A stretch of 46,895 bases of DNA from Pseudoxanthomonas sp. (GTDB lineage Bacteria; Pseudomonadota; Gammaproteobacteria; Xanthomonadales; Xanthomonadaceae): positions 1-46,895 of the forward strand of contig NZ_PKDG01000037.1 in the NCBI RefSeq assembly GCF_002863005.1, written 5' to 3'. Made by a program: the position numbers and the translations under genes. Under the pieces are notes generated by a model that saw nothing but the letters and a program-made list of their open reading frames with translations, did not search any database and was not told the DNA's origin. This document shows, in pieces, positions 9,039 to 17,043 of this stretch (positions are counted from its first letter, which is position 1; the number at the start of each line of letters is the position of its first letter).

Positions 9039-9308
9039 GGGTCCCCTCCCTGGCGCACGGCAAGGCAGCGTATCGATCCCATGGAATGAAGCGCGGTTTG
9101 CCCGTGCATCGGCCTCTGTGCCCACGGCCATCGCGACGGCCTTCCGGACCTGCGCGATATCCGCGTGAGACCATTCGACCCCATCCCCGGTGAGATGCGT
9201 GAGTACTGCCGGCGTTCGCGGTTGTGGTGGCCCCTGCTTCTGATCAGACGAGGACGTGCAACCGGAACGGCCGACCGTCCGTCGGTGCGGACGTGGACGG
9301 CATGTGGG

Positions 9309-9662
9309 TCAGTGCACGCGGGCGGTGACCGCGCCGTGCTGGTCCAGCCAGCGCCACGCCTCGCGCAGCAGGGTCCTGGCCACGGGCCAGTCAGGGCCGG
9401 CCTCGCCGCGCAACCGTTCCCAGTCGTGTTCGAGCTCGAGTTCGGTATCGAGGTCCAACGCGCCGCCATACTGGACATGCGAGGAAGCGGCGAATGCATA
9501 GACGTGGCAGGCATCTTCCCACGCGACATCGGGGTGCAGGCGCCGGCGGCGGCTATAGTCGTAGGCCGTGAAGGCGGCGAACGCATCGCCATCGGCGGCC
9601 GTGCCTCGCCATGTGGTCTGCCGCAGCTGGTCGAGCTGCGCGCGATACAGTGGTCGGTCCAT
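9309..9662 (-). CDS. Small protein of unknown function, possible trio member 3
   Basis: Unrecognised 117-residue protein, rich in Trp, Tyr and charged residues. ATG 9662 is preferred to the upstream ATG 9695 because GGAGCAGGAGA precedes it at good spacing. Its C-terminus, DWPVARTLLREAWRWLDQH, resembles EWPVAAAVIARVWERLNAP of the neighbour at 8625-9038, so it may be a distant third paralogue; the N-terminal half shows little similarity. It is transcribed away from the mrfA-like gene with a 189-bp divergent spacer. Function unknown. Confidence 0.66.
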   Translation of the reverse strand: MDRPLYRAQLDQLRQTTWRGTAADGDAFAAFTAYDYSRRRRLHPDVAWEDACHVYAFAASSHVQYGGALDLDTELELEHDWERLRGEAGPDWPVARTLLREAWRWLDQHGAVTARVH

Positions 9663-9851
9663 GGAAGTCTCCTGCTCCTGGCGAGCGCTTGGCATGGATA
9701 ACTGGTACCGCGCGACGCGTTAGTCGCAGGTGAGAAATACCTTCGTTGGCCGGTCACGAAGCTGACGCCGATCGACGCGATCAGCGGGCGGTCAGTCTCA
9801 GCGCCTGAGACGCTCCGCGCGTCAGATGGCGGCCCCTGCCGAGAGACCGCC

Positions 9852-12272
9852 ATGGCCGCACAGACCGCATTGATCCGTCGCCACGCCGACGAGACCGCCC
9901 TGTTGCCTGCGGTGCACGCCGATGGCGGTGCGCTGGCGGAGCGACTCGCCGGCAAGTACCGCGACCGCGTCACCGGGCAGTTCGTCATTCCTGCACGCGA
10001 GGGGCGTTACGAAGCGCTGCCAGACGACGTGCCGGCGGCATTGGCCGACGCCTTGCGCCAGCGCGGCATCGACCGGCTGTATTCGCACCAGGCGGAGGCA
10101 TGGCGGCAGGCGCAGGCCGGCGATCATCTGGCCATCGTCACCCCGACCGCTTCCGGCAAATCGCTGTGCTACACGATGCCGGTGGTGGCGTCGGCGCTGT
10201 CGCGCCGGGGCAAGGCGCTGTACCTGTTTCCGACCAAGGCGCTGGCGCAGGACCAGGTGGCCGAGTTGCTCGACCTCAGCCGCGCCGGCGACCTGGGCCT
10301 GAAGGCCTTCACCTTCGATGGCGATACGCCCGGCGATGCGCGCCAGGCGATACGCCTGCATGGCGACATCGTGGTCAGCAACCCCGACATGCTGCACCAG
10401 GCCATCCTGCCCCATCACACGAAATGGGCGCAGTTCTTCGAGAACCTTCGCTACGTGGTGATCGACGAGGTGCATACGTATCGCGGCGTATTCGGCAGCC
10501 ATGTGGCGAACGTGCTGCGGCGCCTGAAGCGCGTGTGCGCCTTCTACGGGGCCACGCCTCAGTTCATCGTGTGCTCGGCCACCATCGGCAATCCGCAGGC
10601 GCACGCGGAAGCGTTGCTGGAACTGCCGGTGCATGCCATCACCGAGTCCGGCGCGCCGACGGGCGAAAAGCACGTGCTGCTGTGGAATCCGCCGGTCGTC
10701 AATCCCGACCTGGGCCTGCGCGCATCGGCACGCTCGCAGAGCAACCGCATCGCGCGGCTGGCGATCAAGGCGGGTCTGAAGACACTGGTGTTCGCGCAGT
10801 CGCGCACCATGGTCGAAGTGCTCACCAAGTATCTGAAGGACGTATTCGACAGCGATCCGCGGCTGCCGGCGCGCATCCGCGCGTATCGCGGCGGATACCT
10901 GCCGACCGAACGGCGCGAGGCCGAGCGCGCGATGCGCGATGGGCGCGTGGACGGGATCGTCTCCACGTCCGCGCTGGAACTGGGGGTGGATATCGGCAGC
11001 CTGGATGCGGTGGTGCTGAACGGTTATCCCGGTTCCATCGCGGCGACCTGGCAGCGCTTCGGCCGGGCCGGGCGACGGCAGCAGGCATCGCTGGGCATCC
11101 TCGTCGCCAGTTCGCAGCCGCTGGACCAGTACGTGGTGCGGCATCCGGAGTTCTTCGCCGACAGCCCGCCGGAACACGCACGCATCGCGCCGGACCAGCC
11201 GATGATCCTGCTGGACCACGTGCGCTGTGCCGCGTTCGAACTGCCGTTCCTCGCGGGCGAGCCGTTCGGTCCGGTCGATCCGTCGCCGTTCCTGCAGCTG
11301 CTCGACGAAGACAGCGTGGTACACCGCGAAGGCGACCGCTACGAGTGGATCGCCGACAGCTATCCGGCCAACGCGGTCAGCCTGCGTTCGGTGGCGGACG
11401 GCAACTTCGTGGTGGTGGATCGTACCGACGGGCGCCAGGTGATCATCGCCGAGGTGGATTTCAGTGCCGCGCCGCTGACGCTGTACGAGGGGGCCATCCA
11501 CATGATCCAGTCCGCGCCGTACCAGGTGGAACGTCTGGATTGGGAGGGCCGCAAGGCCTATGTCACCCGCACGCAGGTGGACTACTACACCGACGCGATC
11601 GACTACACCAAGCTGAAGGTGCTTGAGCGGTTCGACGGCGTCATCGCCGGGCAGGGCACGTGCCACCACGGCGAGGTGCATGTGGTGCGCCGCGTGGCCG
11701 GCTACAAGAAGATCCGTTACTACACGCACGAGAACATCGGCTACGGCCCGGTGAACCTGCCCGACCAGGAGATGCATACCACCAGCCTCTGGTGGCAGCT
11801 GCCCCCCGCGCTGCTGGAGTCGGCCTTCGAGTCGCGGCAGGACGCGCTGGATGGCTTCCTCGGCGCGGCGTACGCGCTGCACATCGCGGCCACCGTCGCG
11901 GTGATGGCGGAAGGTCGGGATCTGCAGAAGGCGGTGGGCGACGGTGACGGCGCATGGTTCGCGCTGCCCGATACGCAGGGGCGAGGACAACTGCGCGGCA
12001 CCGACAGCCAGGTACTGTCGCCGGTGTCGGGCGAGCGTTTCATTCCCACCGCGTATCTTTACGACAACTACCCGGGTGGCATCGGCCTGAGCGAACCATT
12101 GTGGCGGCGCCAGCGCGAACTGGTGCAACGGGCGGCACAGCTGGTGTCTTCGTGCGATTGCAAGGCGGGGTGTCCCGCCTGCGTCGGGCCCGTGCTGGCC
12201 AACGATGAGGACGCGGACACCACGCCGCGCGCACTGGCTGCGCGGGTGTTGCAGCTGTTGGACGCAGCGTGA
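9852..12272 (+). CDS. mrfA: MrfA-type DEAD/DEAH helicase with C-terminal DUF1998 zinc motif
   Basis: Superfamily 2 ATP-dependent 3'-5' DNA helicase of 806 residues. Motif I TPTASGKS (K103), motif II DEVH (205-208), motif III CSATIGNP, and motif VI near RFGRAGRRQQ are all intact. The C-terminus has four cysteines C768, C770, C774 and C777 in CDCKAGCPAC, the DUF1998-type metal site. This layout is that of Bacillus MrfA/YprA, a mitomycin-repair helicase, and of its relative Hrq1. The gene overlaps the next by 4 nt (GTGA), and that partner is an MrfB-like exonuclease, which strongly supports the assignment over other DUF1998 helicases. It is predicted to unwind DNA at crosslinks or bulky lesions for excision repair; the substrate in this organism is inferred. 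Confidence 0.88.
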   Translation: MAAQTALIRRHADETALLPAVHADGGALAERLAGKYRDRVTGQFVIPAREGRYEALPDDVPAALADALRQRGIDRLYSHQAEAWRQAQAGDHLAIVTPTASGKSLCYTMPVVASALSRRGKALYLFPTKALAQDQVAELLDLSRAGDLGLKAFTFDGDTPGDARQAIRLHGDIVVSNPDMLHQAILPHHTKWAQFFENLRYVVIDEVHTYRGVFGSHVANVLRRLKRVCAFYGATPQFIVCSATIGNPQAHAEALLELPVHAITESGAPTGEKHVLLWNPPVVNPDLGLRASARSQSNRIARLAIKAGLKTLVFAQSRTMVEVLTKYLKDVFDSDPRLPARIRAYRGGYLPTERREAERAMRDGRVDGIVSTSALELGVDIGSLDAVVLNGYPGSIAATWQRFGRAGRRQQASLGILVASSQPLDQYVVRHPEFFADSPPEHARIAPDQPMILLDHVRCAAFELPFLAGEPFGPVDPSPFLQLLDEDSVVHREGDRYEWIADSYPANAVSLRSVADGNFVVVDRTDGRQVIIAEVDFSAAPLTLYEGAIHMIQSAPYQVERLDWEGRKAYVTRTQVDYYTDAIDYTKLKVLERFDGVIAGQGTCHHGEVHVVRRVAGYKKIRYYTHENIGYGPVNLPDQEMHTTSLWWQLPPALLESAFESRQDALDGFLGAAYALHIAATVAVMAEGRDLQKAVGDGDGAWFALPDTQGRGQLRGTDSQVLSPVSGERFIPTAYLYDNYPGGIGLSEPLWRRQRELVQRAAQLVSSCDCKAGCPACVGPVLANDEDADTTPRALAARVLQLLDAA

Positions 12273-13099
12273 GCGTCAGCCTGGAGAAGCTGCAGCGCCT
12301 GCGTCGTCAGGCGGGACAGGGCGGTGATATGTCGCCATCGGTTCCTTTGCCGCCGGCGCACGATCCATTGCCCGCACTGCGGCGCATGCTCGGGATCCGC
12401 GAGCGGGCGCGTCCGGCTGTCCCCCGGCGCGCATGCGATCGTGCGCTGCCGGGCGACGAGATCGCGCCGGGGCTGCTGCAGATCGAACAGGTGTTGCCGT
12501 TCGATGCCGTGCCGCCCCACGTGGACGGCACGTTCGCACGGACCGGTGCACTGCCGACGCCTGGCATGCTGTTCTTCGACACCGAGACCACCGGCCTGTC
12601 CGGCGGCACGGGCACGCGCGCCTTCATGGTGGGTGCGTCGGATTTCGTTGCGGGCGGGCTGCGCGTGCGCCAGTTGCTGATCACCCACCTCTCGGCGGAG
12701 CCGGCGATGCTGCGCGTTTTCGCCGGCTGGTTGTCGGAAGACACACGATTGGTCAGCTACAACGGTCGCTGCTACGACGCGCCGTTGCTGGCCACGCGCT
12801 ACCGGCTGGCGCGGCAGGGCACGCCGTTGGCCGGCATCGAACATCTCGACCTGCTGTTCCCCACGCGGCGGCGGTATCGGGGGGTGTGGGAAAACTGTCG
12901 CCTGGGCACCATCGAGCGCAATGCGCTGGGCATCGTCCGCGAAGACGACCTGCCGGGCTCCGAAGCACCGGGCGCCTGGCTGCATTACCTGCGCGGCGGC
13001 GACGCCGGCCTGCTGCGGCGCGTGCTGCATCACAACTTCCAGGACGTGGTGACGCTCGCCCACCTGTTGCTGCACCTGTCGGCGCCACCCGAAGCCTGA
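12269..13099 (+). CDS. mrfB: MrfB-type DEDD exonuclease (YprB RNase H-like domain)
   Basis: Predicted metal-dependent 3'-5' exonuclease of 276 residues. The RNase H-like fold shows acidic residues D104 and E106 in FFDTETTGLSGG (Exo I), D170 in SYNGRCYD (Exo II) and D259 in HHNFQDVVTLAHL (Exo III). From memory these correspond to D107, E109, D172 and D262 of Bacillus MrfB. The start is a GTG overlapping the helicase stop, so the pair is coupled. It is shorter than the Bacillus protein, which has C-terminal TPR repeats absent here. Role by context: degrades the strand opened by MrfA during lesion excision. Confidence 0.85.
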   Translation: MSVSLEKLQRLRRQAGQGGDMSPSVPLPPAHDPLPALRRMLGIRERARPAVPRRACDRALPGDEIAPGLLQIEQVLPFDAVPPHVDGTFARTGALPTPGMLFFDTETTGLSGGTGTRAFMVGASDFVAGGLRVRQLLITHLSAEPAMLRVFAGWLSEDTRLVSYNGRCYDAPLLATRYRLARQGTPLAGIEHLDLLFPTRRRYRGVWENCRLGTIERNALGIVREDDLPGSEAPGAWLHYLRGGDAGLLRRVLHHNFQDVVTLAHLLLHLSAPPEA

Positions 13100-13195
13100 G
13101 GAACGGCGTGCTTGACCGTGCAGGAGGGCGCGTCGGATGCTGATCATGTCGGGGCACCGACGAGGATGCGCTTCCCTCCGCTCCAGGAGCGTTGC

Positions 13196-14011
13196 ATGAA
13201 GACCGCTGTCGTCCTGCTGGCCATTGCGTTGTCCGCGCCGGTGGCGGCGCAGGACCGGCTTCCGCCCATCGACAGGTTCGACTTGGGTGTGGGCCTCTAC
13301 GCGGCCGACCACGATCTCGACACGCGCTGGGATGCCAGTGATGGATCGAGGGGCGCGCGCGTCGACTTCCAGCGCGACCTGGGATTCGCCGATCGGCAGG
13401 ATGCGCTGGCCTGGCGCATCGGTGGCAGTCTGGGCACGGCGCGACGGCACACGTTCGACGCCTTCGGCTACGACTACGACGACACCAGCATGCGGGTGCT
13501 CGACCGCATGCTGGAGATCGGCGACAACGTGTATCCGGTCGATGCGTCCTTCGAAGGCCGTCTGGATCTCGACATCACCGGCGTGGCGTATACGTGGATG
13601 TTCCTGCATGACGGACGCCAGGCCGCGGGCATCGGCCTGGGTGCGATGCGTTACGACATCCGCGCCGACCTGGATGCCAGCGCGACCCTCGCCGGGACGC
13701 CGGCCGCGTATGCGAACGACCTTTCCGAAGACGCATGGGCCCCCATGCTGCGTGCCGAATACGTGCGATCGCTGTCCATGCGCTGGCGCTGGGGCGCGGC
13801 ACTGGCGTACACGCGCAAGAACGGCGGTGCGGTCAGCGGTGATGCGTTCGATGCGCAGGTCGCCCTGGACTACCTGCCTTGGCGGCACCTCGGGTTTTCC
13901 CTGCGCTACAACTACAACAACGTGGACCTGGACCTGCGGCGCACGCGGTTCGATGGCAACATCCACCTGAACAACCGCGGGCCGCAACTGCTCACGCTGT
14001 TCCGGTTCTGA
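13196..14011 (+). CDS. Predicted outer-membrane beta-barrel protein
   Basis: 271-residue exported protein of no family I can name. A clear signal peptide (KTAVVLLAIALSAPVAAQ) fixes the ATG at 13196, which has CAGGAG upstream; the open frame begins earlier at 13112. The mature sequence alternates polar and aromatic/aliphatic residues (for example FDAFGYDYDD, MRWRWGAALAYTRK, LGFSLRYNYNNVDLDL) and ends in aromatic FRF, the usual C-terminal signature for outer-membrane insertion. Cysteines are absent from the mature part. It begins 96 nt after mrfB and probably has its own transcript. Confidence 0.7.
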   Translation: MKTAVVLLAIALSAPVAAQDRLPPIDRFDLGVGLYAADHDLDTRWDASDGSRGARVDFQRDLGFADRQDALAWRIGGSLGTARRHTFDAFGYDYDDTSMRVLDRMLEIGDNVYPVDASFEGRLDLDITGVAYTWMFLHDGRQAAGIGLGAMRYDIRADLDASATLAGTPAAYANDLSEDAWAPMLRAEYVRSLSMRWRWGAALAYTRKNGGAVSGDAFDAQVALDYLPWRHLGFSLRYNYNNVDLDLRRTRFDGNIHLNNRGPQLLTLFRF

Positions 14012-14012
14012 A

Positions 14013-14040
14013 CCGCCTGTCGGGGAACCACCGACAGCGG
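14013..14040 (+). terminator. Stem-loop after the beta-barrel gene
   Basis: CTGTCGG (14017-14023) pairs with CCGACAG (14031-14037), with further CCG/CGG pairing at the base, 2 nt after the stop codon. No T-run follows, so termination is only suggested. Confidence 0.35.
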
Positions 14041-14145
14041 AGTGTGAAGCGTTGCGCATTCCCTGCATCGCGGCTCAAGAATGCGCCGCCATGGCCGACA
14101 CCCTTGCTAGATTCCACATGAGCCGTGCCTTCCCCCGTGGAAGGC

Positions 14146-15303
14146 ATGCATCGAACTTGCAAGAAAAGAAGGGGACGTGCCTTGCGCATTCTGTACGTTG
14201 GCGACACCGCCTGCCTGCCTGACGATCTGGCCGACTACATCGGCGACATGGGCGACGAGTGGACGGTCGAGACGGTAGCCGACGGGAAGTCGGCGATGTT
14301 TGCGGTCGCCAATGGTCCGGTCGACGTGGTGATGGTGGGACCGGCGCTGCCCGACCTGCCGCCGGCCACCTTGCTGGGCCAGATCCGCACGCTGCGCTCG
14401 GAGACGATCCGGATCGCCCTGCTGGAAGGCAATGCAGACAGCCTGTCCGCCCCCATCAAGCTGATCGGCGTGGCGCACCGCTTCCTGCCGCTGCCGTTGT
14501 CGTCGGAAACGGTGCTGGAAGCGATCCACAGCCTGGAAGAACTGCGCGACCTGCTGGACAGTCCGCGCCTGCGTCGCGCCATCGGTCGCGTCGAACACCT
14601 GCCGTCGCCGCCGCACCTGTACTTCGCCCTGACGCGCGCACTGGAAGAAGACGAAGGCACGGCCAACGACATCGCCAAGCTCGTGGCCGGCGATCCGGCC
14701 ATCGCGGCCAAGGTGCTTCAACTGTGCAACTCGGCCTACTTCTCCAGTGGCCGCTCGATCACCGACCTGCGTGCGGCGGTGACGCGGTTGGGCCTGGGCA
14801 CCTTGCGCGATCTGGTGCTGGCGAGCGAGGTGTTCTCAATGAAGACCGCGGCCCATGTCGACCGCGGCGCGCTGCAGCAGCGTGCGCTGCTGGCGTCGCG
14901 CCTGGCGGCGAAGATCCTGCCGCGGACCAGCTCCGAACTCGGTGCCACCGCGGCGCTGCTGGCCGACATCGGCCTGTTGCTGCCGGGCGTGCGCGACGAG
15001 CGCGATACGCCCGCCAGCGAGGACGACGACCGCCCCGGTCACACCGAGGCGGGCGCCTACCTGCTGGGCCTGTGGGGCCTGCCGATGCCGATCGTCGAAG
15101 CGGTGGCATTCCACCGCCAGCCACAGCGTTCCAGCCTGCGCAGTTTCTGGGTGCCCGGCGCCGTGCACGTGGCCGGCGCGCTGGCCAGCAACGAACCGGT
15201 GGACGAGGGTTACCTGAAGTCGCTGGGCGTGCTGGACCAGTTGCCCAACTGGCGCCAGATGGCCGAGACCATGGTCGAGCGCGCCGAAGAGCAGGCGGCC
15301 TGA
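14146..15303 (+). CDS. HDOD-domain signalling protein with degenerate receiver
   Basis: About 385 residues. The N-terminal 125 or so have a receiver-like fold, but the phospho-acceptor region reads VVMVGPALPDLP, with glycine where aspartate is expected, and the acidic pocket (LYVGDTA) is incomplete, so phosphorylation is unlikely. An HDOD domain follows from about residue 150 (RVEHLPSPPHLYFALT, DIAKLVAGDPAIAAKVLQLCNSAYFS, DLRAAVTRLGLGTLRDLVLA). HDOD proteins are non-catalytic relatives of HD-GYP phosphodiesterases with regulatory roles. The start is uncertain: ATG 14146; GTG 14125; or TTG 14182, which has the best ribosome site (AAGGGG 7 nt upstream) and begins exactly at the receiver strand. 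Partners are not evident nearby. Confidence 0.83.
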   Translation: MHRTCKKRRGRALRILYVGDTACLPDDLADYIGDMGDEWTVETVADGKSAMFAVANGPVDVVMVGPALPDLPPATLLGQIRTLRSETIRIALLEGNADSLSAPIKLIGVAHRFLPLPLSSETVLEAIHSLEELRDLLDSPRLRRAIGRVEHLPSPPHLYFALTRALEEDEGTANDIAKLVAGDPAIAAKVLQLCNSAYFSSGRSITDLRAAVTRLGLGTLRDLVLASEVFSMKTAAHVDRGALQQRALLASRLAAKILPRTSSELGATAALLADIGLLLPGVRDERDTPASEDDDRPGHTEAGAYLLGLWGLPMPIVEAVAFHRQPQRSSLRSFWVPGAVHVAGALASNEPVDEGYLKSLGVLDQLPNWRQMAETMVERAEEQAA

Positions 15304-15400
15304 CGCGTCTCCGATTCCGCGTGCGCGCCTGCGCGCGATGCAGCGTCTGCGATGCTTCACGCCTGTCTACGTGGAGCGGCCCGCGAGTGACGTCGTGGCC

Positions 15401-15653
15401 GTCATTCCGGCGCAAGCCGGAATCCATGTCCTCTCAGCGATGTCCTTCCTTGCGAAGGTCAGGGAAAGCAACGGCAACGTGGGTCCCGGCTTTCGCTGGG
15501 ACGAGGGGGCTGGCGTGTCCGAATCCGTGCCGCCATCCCTTGCGGTCATTCCAGCGCAAACTGGAATCCACTGTCCGTCAGTGATCCGCATGCTTCGTGC
15601 GGCGGGGAAGGCCAAGGCGAGAGGGGTCTCGGCTTTCCCCCGGGGACGACGGG
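15401..15653. repeat. Cluster of REP-like hairpins in a 361-bp intergenic region
   Basis: The 361 bp between the HDOD gene and doc contain no credible gene. They hold a hairpin ATTCCGGC-GCAA-GCCGGAAT (15404-15423), a second, diverged copy ATTCCAG/CTGGAAT (15548-15567), and GTCCCGGC-TTTC-GCTGGGAC (15483-15502, one G.U pair) with a related GGCTTTCCCCCGGGGACGAC at 15630-15649. The order GTCATTCC hairpin then GGCTTTC hairpin occurs twice, as in composite REP elements. Confidence 0.6.
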
Positions 15654-15664
15654 ATGTGACGCCG

Positions 15665-16093
15665 TCAGGGACGGTAGGTGGGAGGGGTCTCCTGCACCTT
15701 GCCTGCTGGCTTGGCGATGATCCGCGGTCGTAGCCACGCGGCGAAGTCGGTTTCGCCGAGACTGCCTTCCGACAGGCCCAGATACTGCGGATAGAGCTCG
15801 TAGTCTTCCGCCGACAACGTGGCGCCATTGAGTACGATGAAGACTTCGCAGGCCACGGCTGCCATGCGCTTGTTGCCGTCGACAAAGGGGTGGTTGCGGG
15901 CCAGGCCGAAGGCCGTGGCGGCCGCCAGATCGGCCAGGTCAGGCGCGGGTTGTCCGTAGGCGTGCAGCTGCCAGGCGCGCGCCAGCGCCGATTCCAGCAA
16001 GCCCTCGTCGCGGATGCCGGTCGCGCCGCCATGCTCGGCCAATTGCCGGTCATGGATGGCCAAGGCCAAGGCCCGGCTGATCCAGACGATCAT
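15665..16093 (-). CDS. doc: Doc-type toxin (Fic fold) of a toxin-antitoxin pair
   Basis: 142-residue protein with the Fic/Doc active-site motif HPFVDGNKR at about residues 68-76. Doc family members phosphorylate EF-Tu and stop translation, whereas classical Fic enzymes AMPylate; the short length and the TA context favour the Doc type. The ATG at 16093 lies 10 nt downstream of the antitoxin gene, so both are co-transcribed. The C-terminal tail (about 15 residues, IIAKPAGKVQETPPTYRP) lies next to the repeat cluster and may be variable. Activity is inferred from the intact motif. Confidence 0.88.
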   Translation of the reverse strand: MIVWISRALALAIHDRQLAEHGGATGIRDEGLLESALARAWQLHAYGQPAPDLADLAAATAFGLARNHPFVDGNKRMAAVACEVFIVLNGATLSAEDYELYPQYLGLSEGSLGETDFAAWLRPRIIAKPAGKVQETPPTYRP

Positions 16094-16103
16094 CCGCGCT
16101 GCT

Positions 16104-16325
16104 TCATTGGGCCAGCTTGTGGAGCAGGGTGCGGCGGCTGCGCATCACCTGCTCGGCAACCTCCATCTGCTCAGCCAGGGTGGGGTCGTAGACCGTCAGG
16201 CGGATGCCGTCGGGGGTCTCGAGTGCATGGAGTTCATCGCCTTTTTCCAAGCGAAGGCGCGCCAGGAGATCCTTGGGCAGGATGACGCCGGCAGAGTTGC
16301 CGACCGTGGTGATCTTGAGCTTCAT
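16104..16325 (-). CDS. AbrB/MazE-type antitoxin
   Basis: 73-residue protein with an N-terminal swapped-hairpin AbrB/MazE/SpoVT DNA-binding domain: KLKITTVGNSAGVILPKDLL followed by KGDELHALETPDGIRL. The C-terminal helix (about 48-73) would bind and neutralise the Doc toxin. ATG 16325 has AGGAAGG at ideal spacing; the much longer open frame upstream is non-coding. It is not Phd, the classical Doc partner, but AbrB-Doc pairs are known in proteobacteria. A 16-bp palindrome just upstream probably serves its autoregulation. Confidence 0.9.
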   Translation of the reverse strand: MKLKITTVGNSAGVILPKDLLARLRLEKGDELHALETPDGIRLTVYDPTLAEQMEVAEQVMRSRRTLLHKLAQ

Positions 16326-16342
16326 GATTGCCTTCCTGACGT

Positions 16343-16358
16343 TATAACCATGGTTATA
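16343..16358 (-). promoter_or_regulatory. Palindromic operator of the toxin-antitoxin operon
   Basis: Perfect 16-bp palindrome TATAACCATGGTTATA, 17 nt upstream of the antitoxin ATG. It contains TATAAC, a plausible -10 element, so a bound AbrB-type dimer would block transcription. Binding is inferred. Confidence 0.6.
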
Positions 16359-16417
16359 TTGGGGCGGATGAGGGGTTGAGGCAACCCGCACGTTTTTCTC
16401 GTCATGTGAGACCTGAA

Positions 16418-16435
16418 GGTGTACAAATGTACACC
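16418..16435 (+). promoter_or_regulatory. LexA2-type SOS operator
   Basis: GGTGTACAAATGTACACC: 8-bp arms around a 2-bp centre, ending 1 nt before the lexA2 ATG. The core matches the TGTACAAATGTACA motif I recall for Xanthomonas LexA2. It includes TACAAA, a possible -10 box, so repression would be direct. The position leaves no room for a ribosome site before ATG 16437. Confidence 0.75.
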
Positions 16436-16436
16436 C

Positions 16437-17042
16437 ATGAACCCCATCGACCTGCCTCCCCAACGTGCCGCCGTCCTCGCCTTCCTGCGCCGGGAGCTGG
16501 CGGCCGGACGCGCGCCCAGCCTGGCGGACATCGCCGGGGCCTTCGGCTTCGCCTCCCGCAATGCCGCCCAGAAGCACGTACAGGCGCTGGTCGCCGATGG
16601 CCTGCTGGAACAGGCGCCGGGCCAGAAGCGGGGCCTGCGCCTGCCCGGCGGCATGGCCGACCTGCTGCCGTTGCCCGTGCTGGGCCGGGTGGCCGCGGGC
16701 CAGCCGATCGGCGCCGACATCGGTCTGGACGAACAGCTGTGGCTGGACCGTCGGCTGTTTTCGCCGCAGCCGGACTACCTGCTGAAGGTGCAGGGCGATT
16801 CGATGATCGACGACGGCATCGTCGATGGCGATCTGGTCGGCGTGCATCGCACGCCGGAGGCGCGCGACGGCCAGACCGTCGTGGCCCGCATCGACGGCGA
16901 ACTGACCATCAAGCGCCTGCAGCGCGAGCGCCGGCGTATCCGCCTGTTGCCGCGCAATTCCGCGCACGCGCCGATCGAAGTGGAGCCGGGGCAGGACTTC
17001 GCCATCGAAGGCGTGTACTGCGGCCTGGTGCGCCGCGGTTGA
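16437..17042 (+). CDS. lexA2: LexA2-type SOS repressor
   Basis: 201-residue self-cleaving repressor controlling the imuA-imuB-dnaE2 cassette behind it. The N-terminal winged helix-turn-helix spans about 25-65 (SLADIAGAFGFASRNAAQKHV). The cleavage site is A87-G88 in RVAAGQP; the catalytic dyad is S122 (QGDSMIDDG) and K159 (LTIKRL). The spacings 35 and 37 equal those of E. coli LexA (84/119/156). A GTG at 16419 would add six residues but lies within the operator; ATG 16437 is preferred. No Shine-Dalgarno precedes it, so the message may be leaderless. A second, canonical lexA is expected elsewhere in the genome. Confidence 0.92.
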   Translation: MNPIDLPPQRAAVLAFLRRELAAGRAPSLADIAGAFGFASRNAAQKHVQALVADGLLEQAPGQKRGLRLPGGMADLLPLPVLGRVAAGQPIGADIGLDEQLWLDRRLFSPQPDYLLKVQGDSMIDDGIVDGDLVGVHRTPEARDGQTVVARIDGELTIKRLQRERRRIRLLPRNSAHAPIEVEPGQDFAIEGVYCGLVRRG

Positions 17043-17043
17043 G

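Noticed and set aside
8625..9131. Longer start for trio member 2 at 9131
   Set aside because: No ribosome site there; GGGAGGGG lies just before ATG 9038.
9822..14068. Very long - strand frames of 666-768 residues opposite mrfA, mrfB and the beta-barrel gene
   Set aside because: His/Arg/Gln-rich antisense of high-GC coding DNA, no start signals, no domains.
15401..15653. Possible CRISPR array
   Set aside because: The repeats are hairpins of unequal spacing and diverged sequence with no uniform spacers, and no cas genes are present.
15338..15733. 131-residue + strand frame in the repeat cluster
   Set aside because: It spans hairpin repeats and runs into the doc 3' end; no plausible ribosome site or domain.
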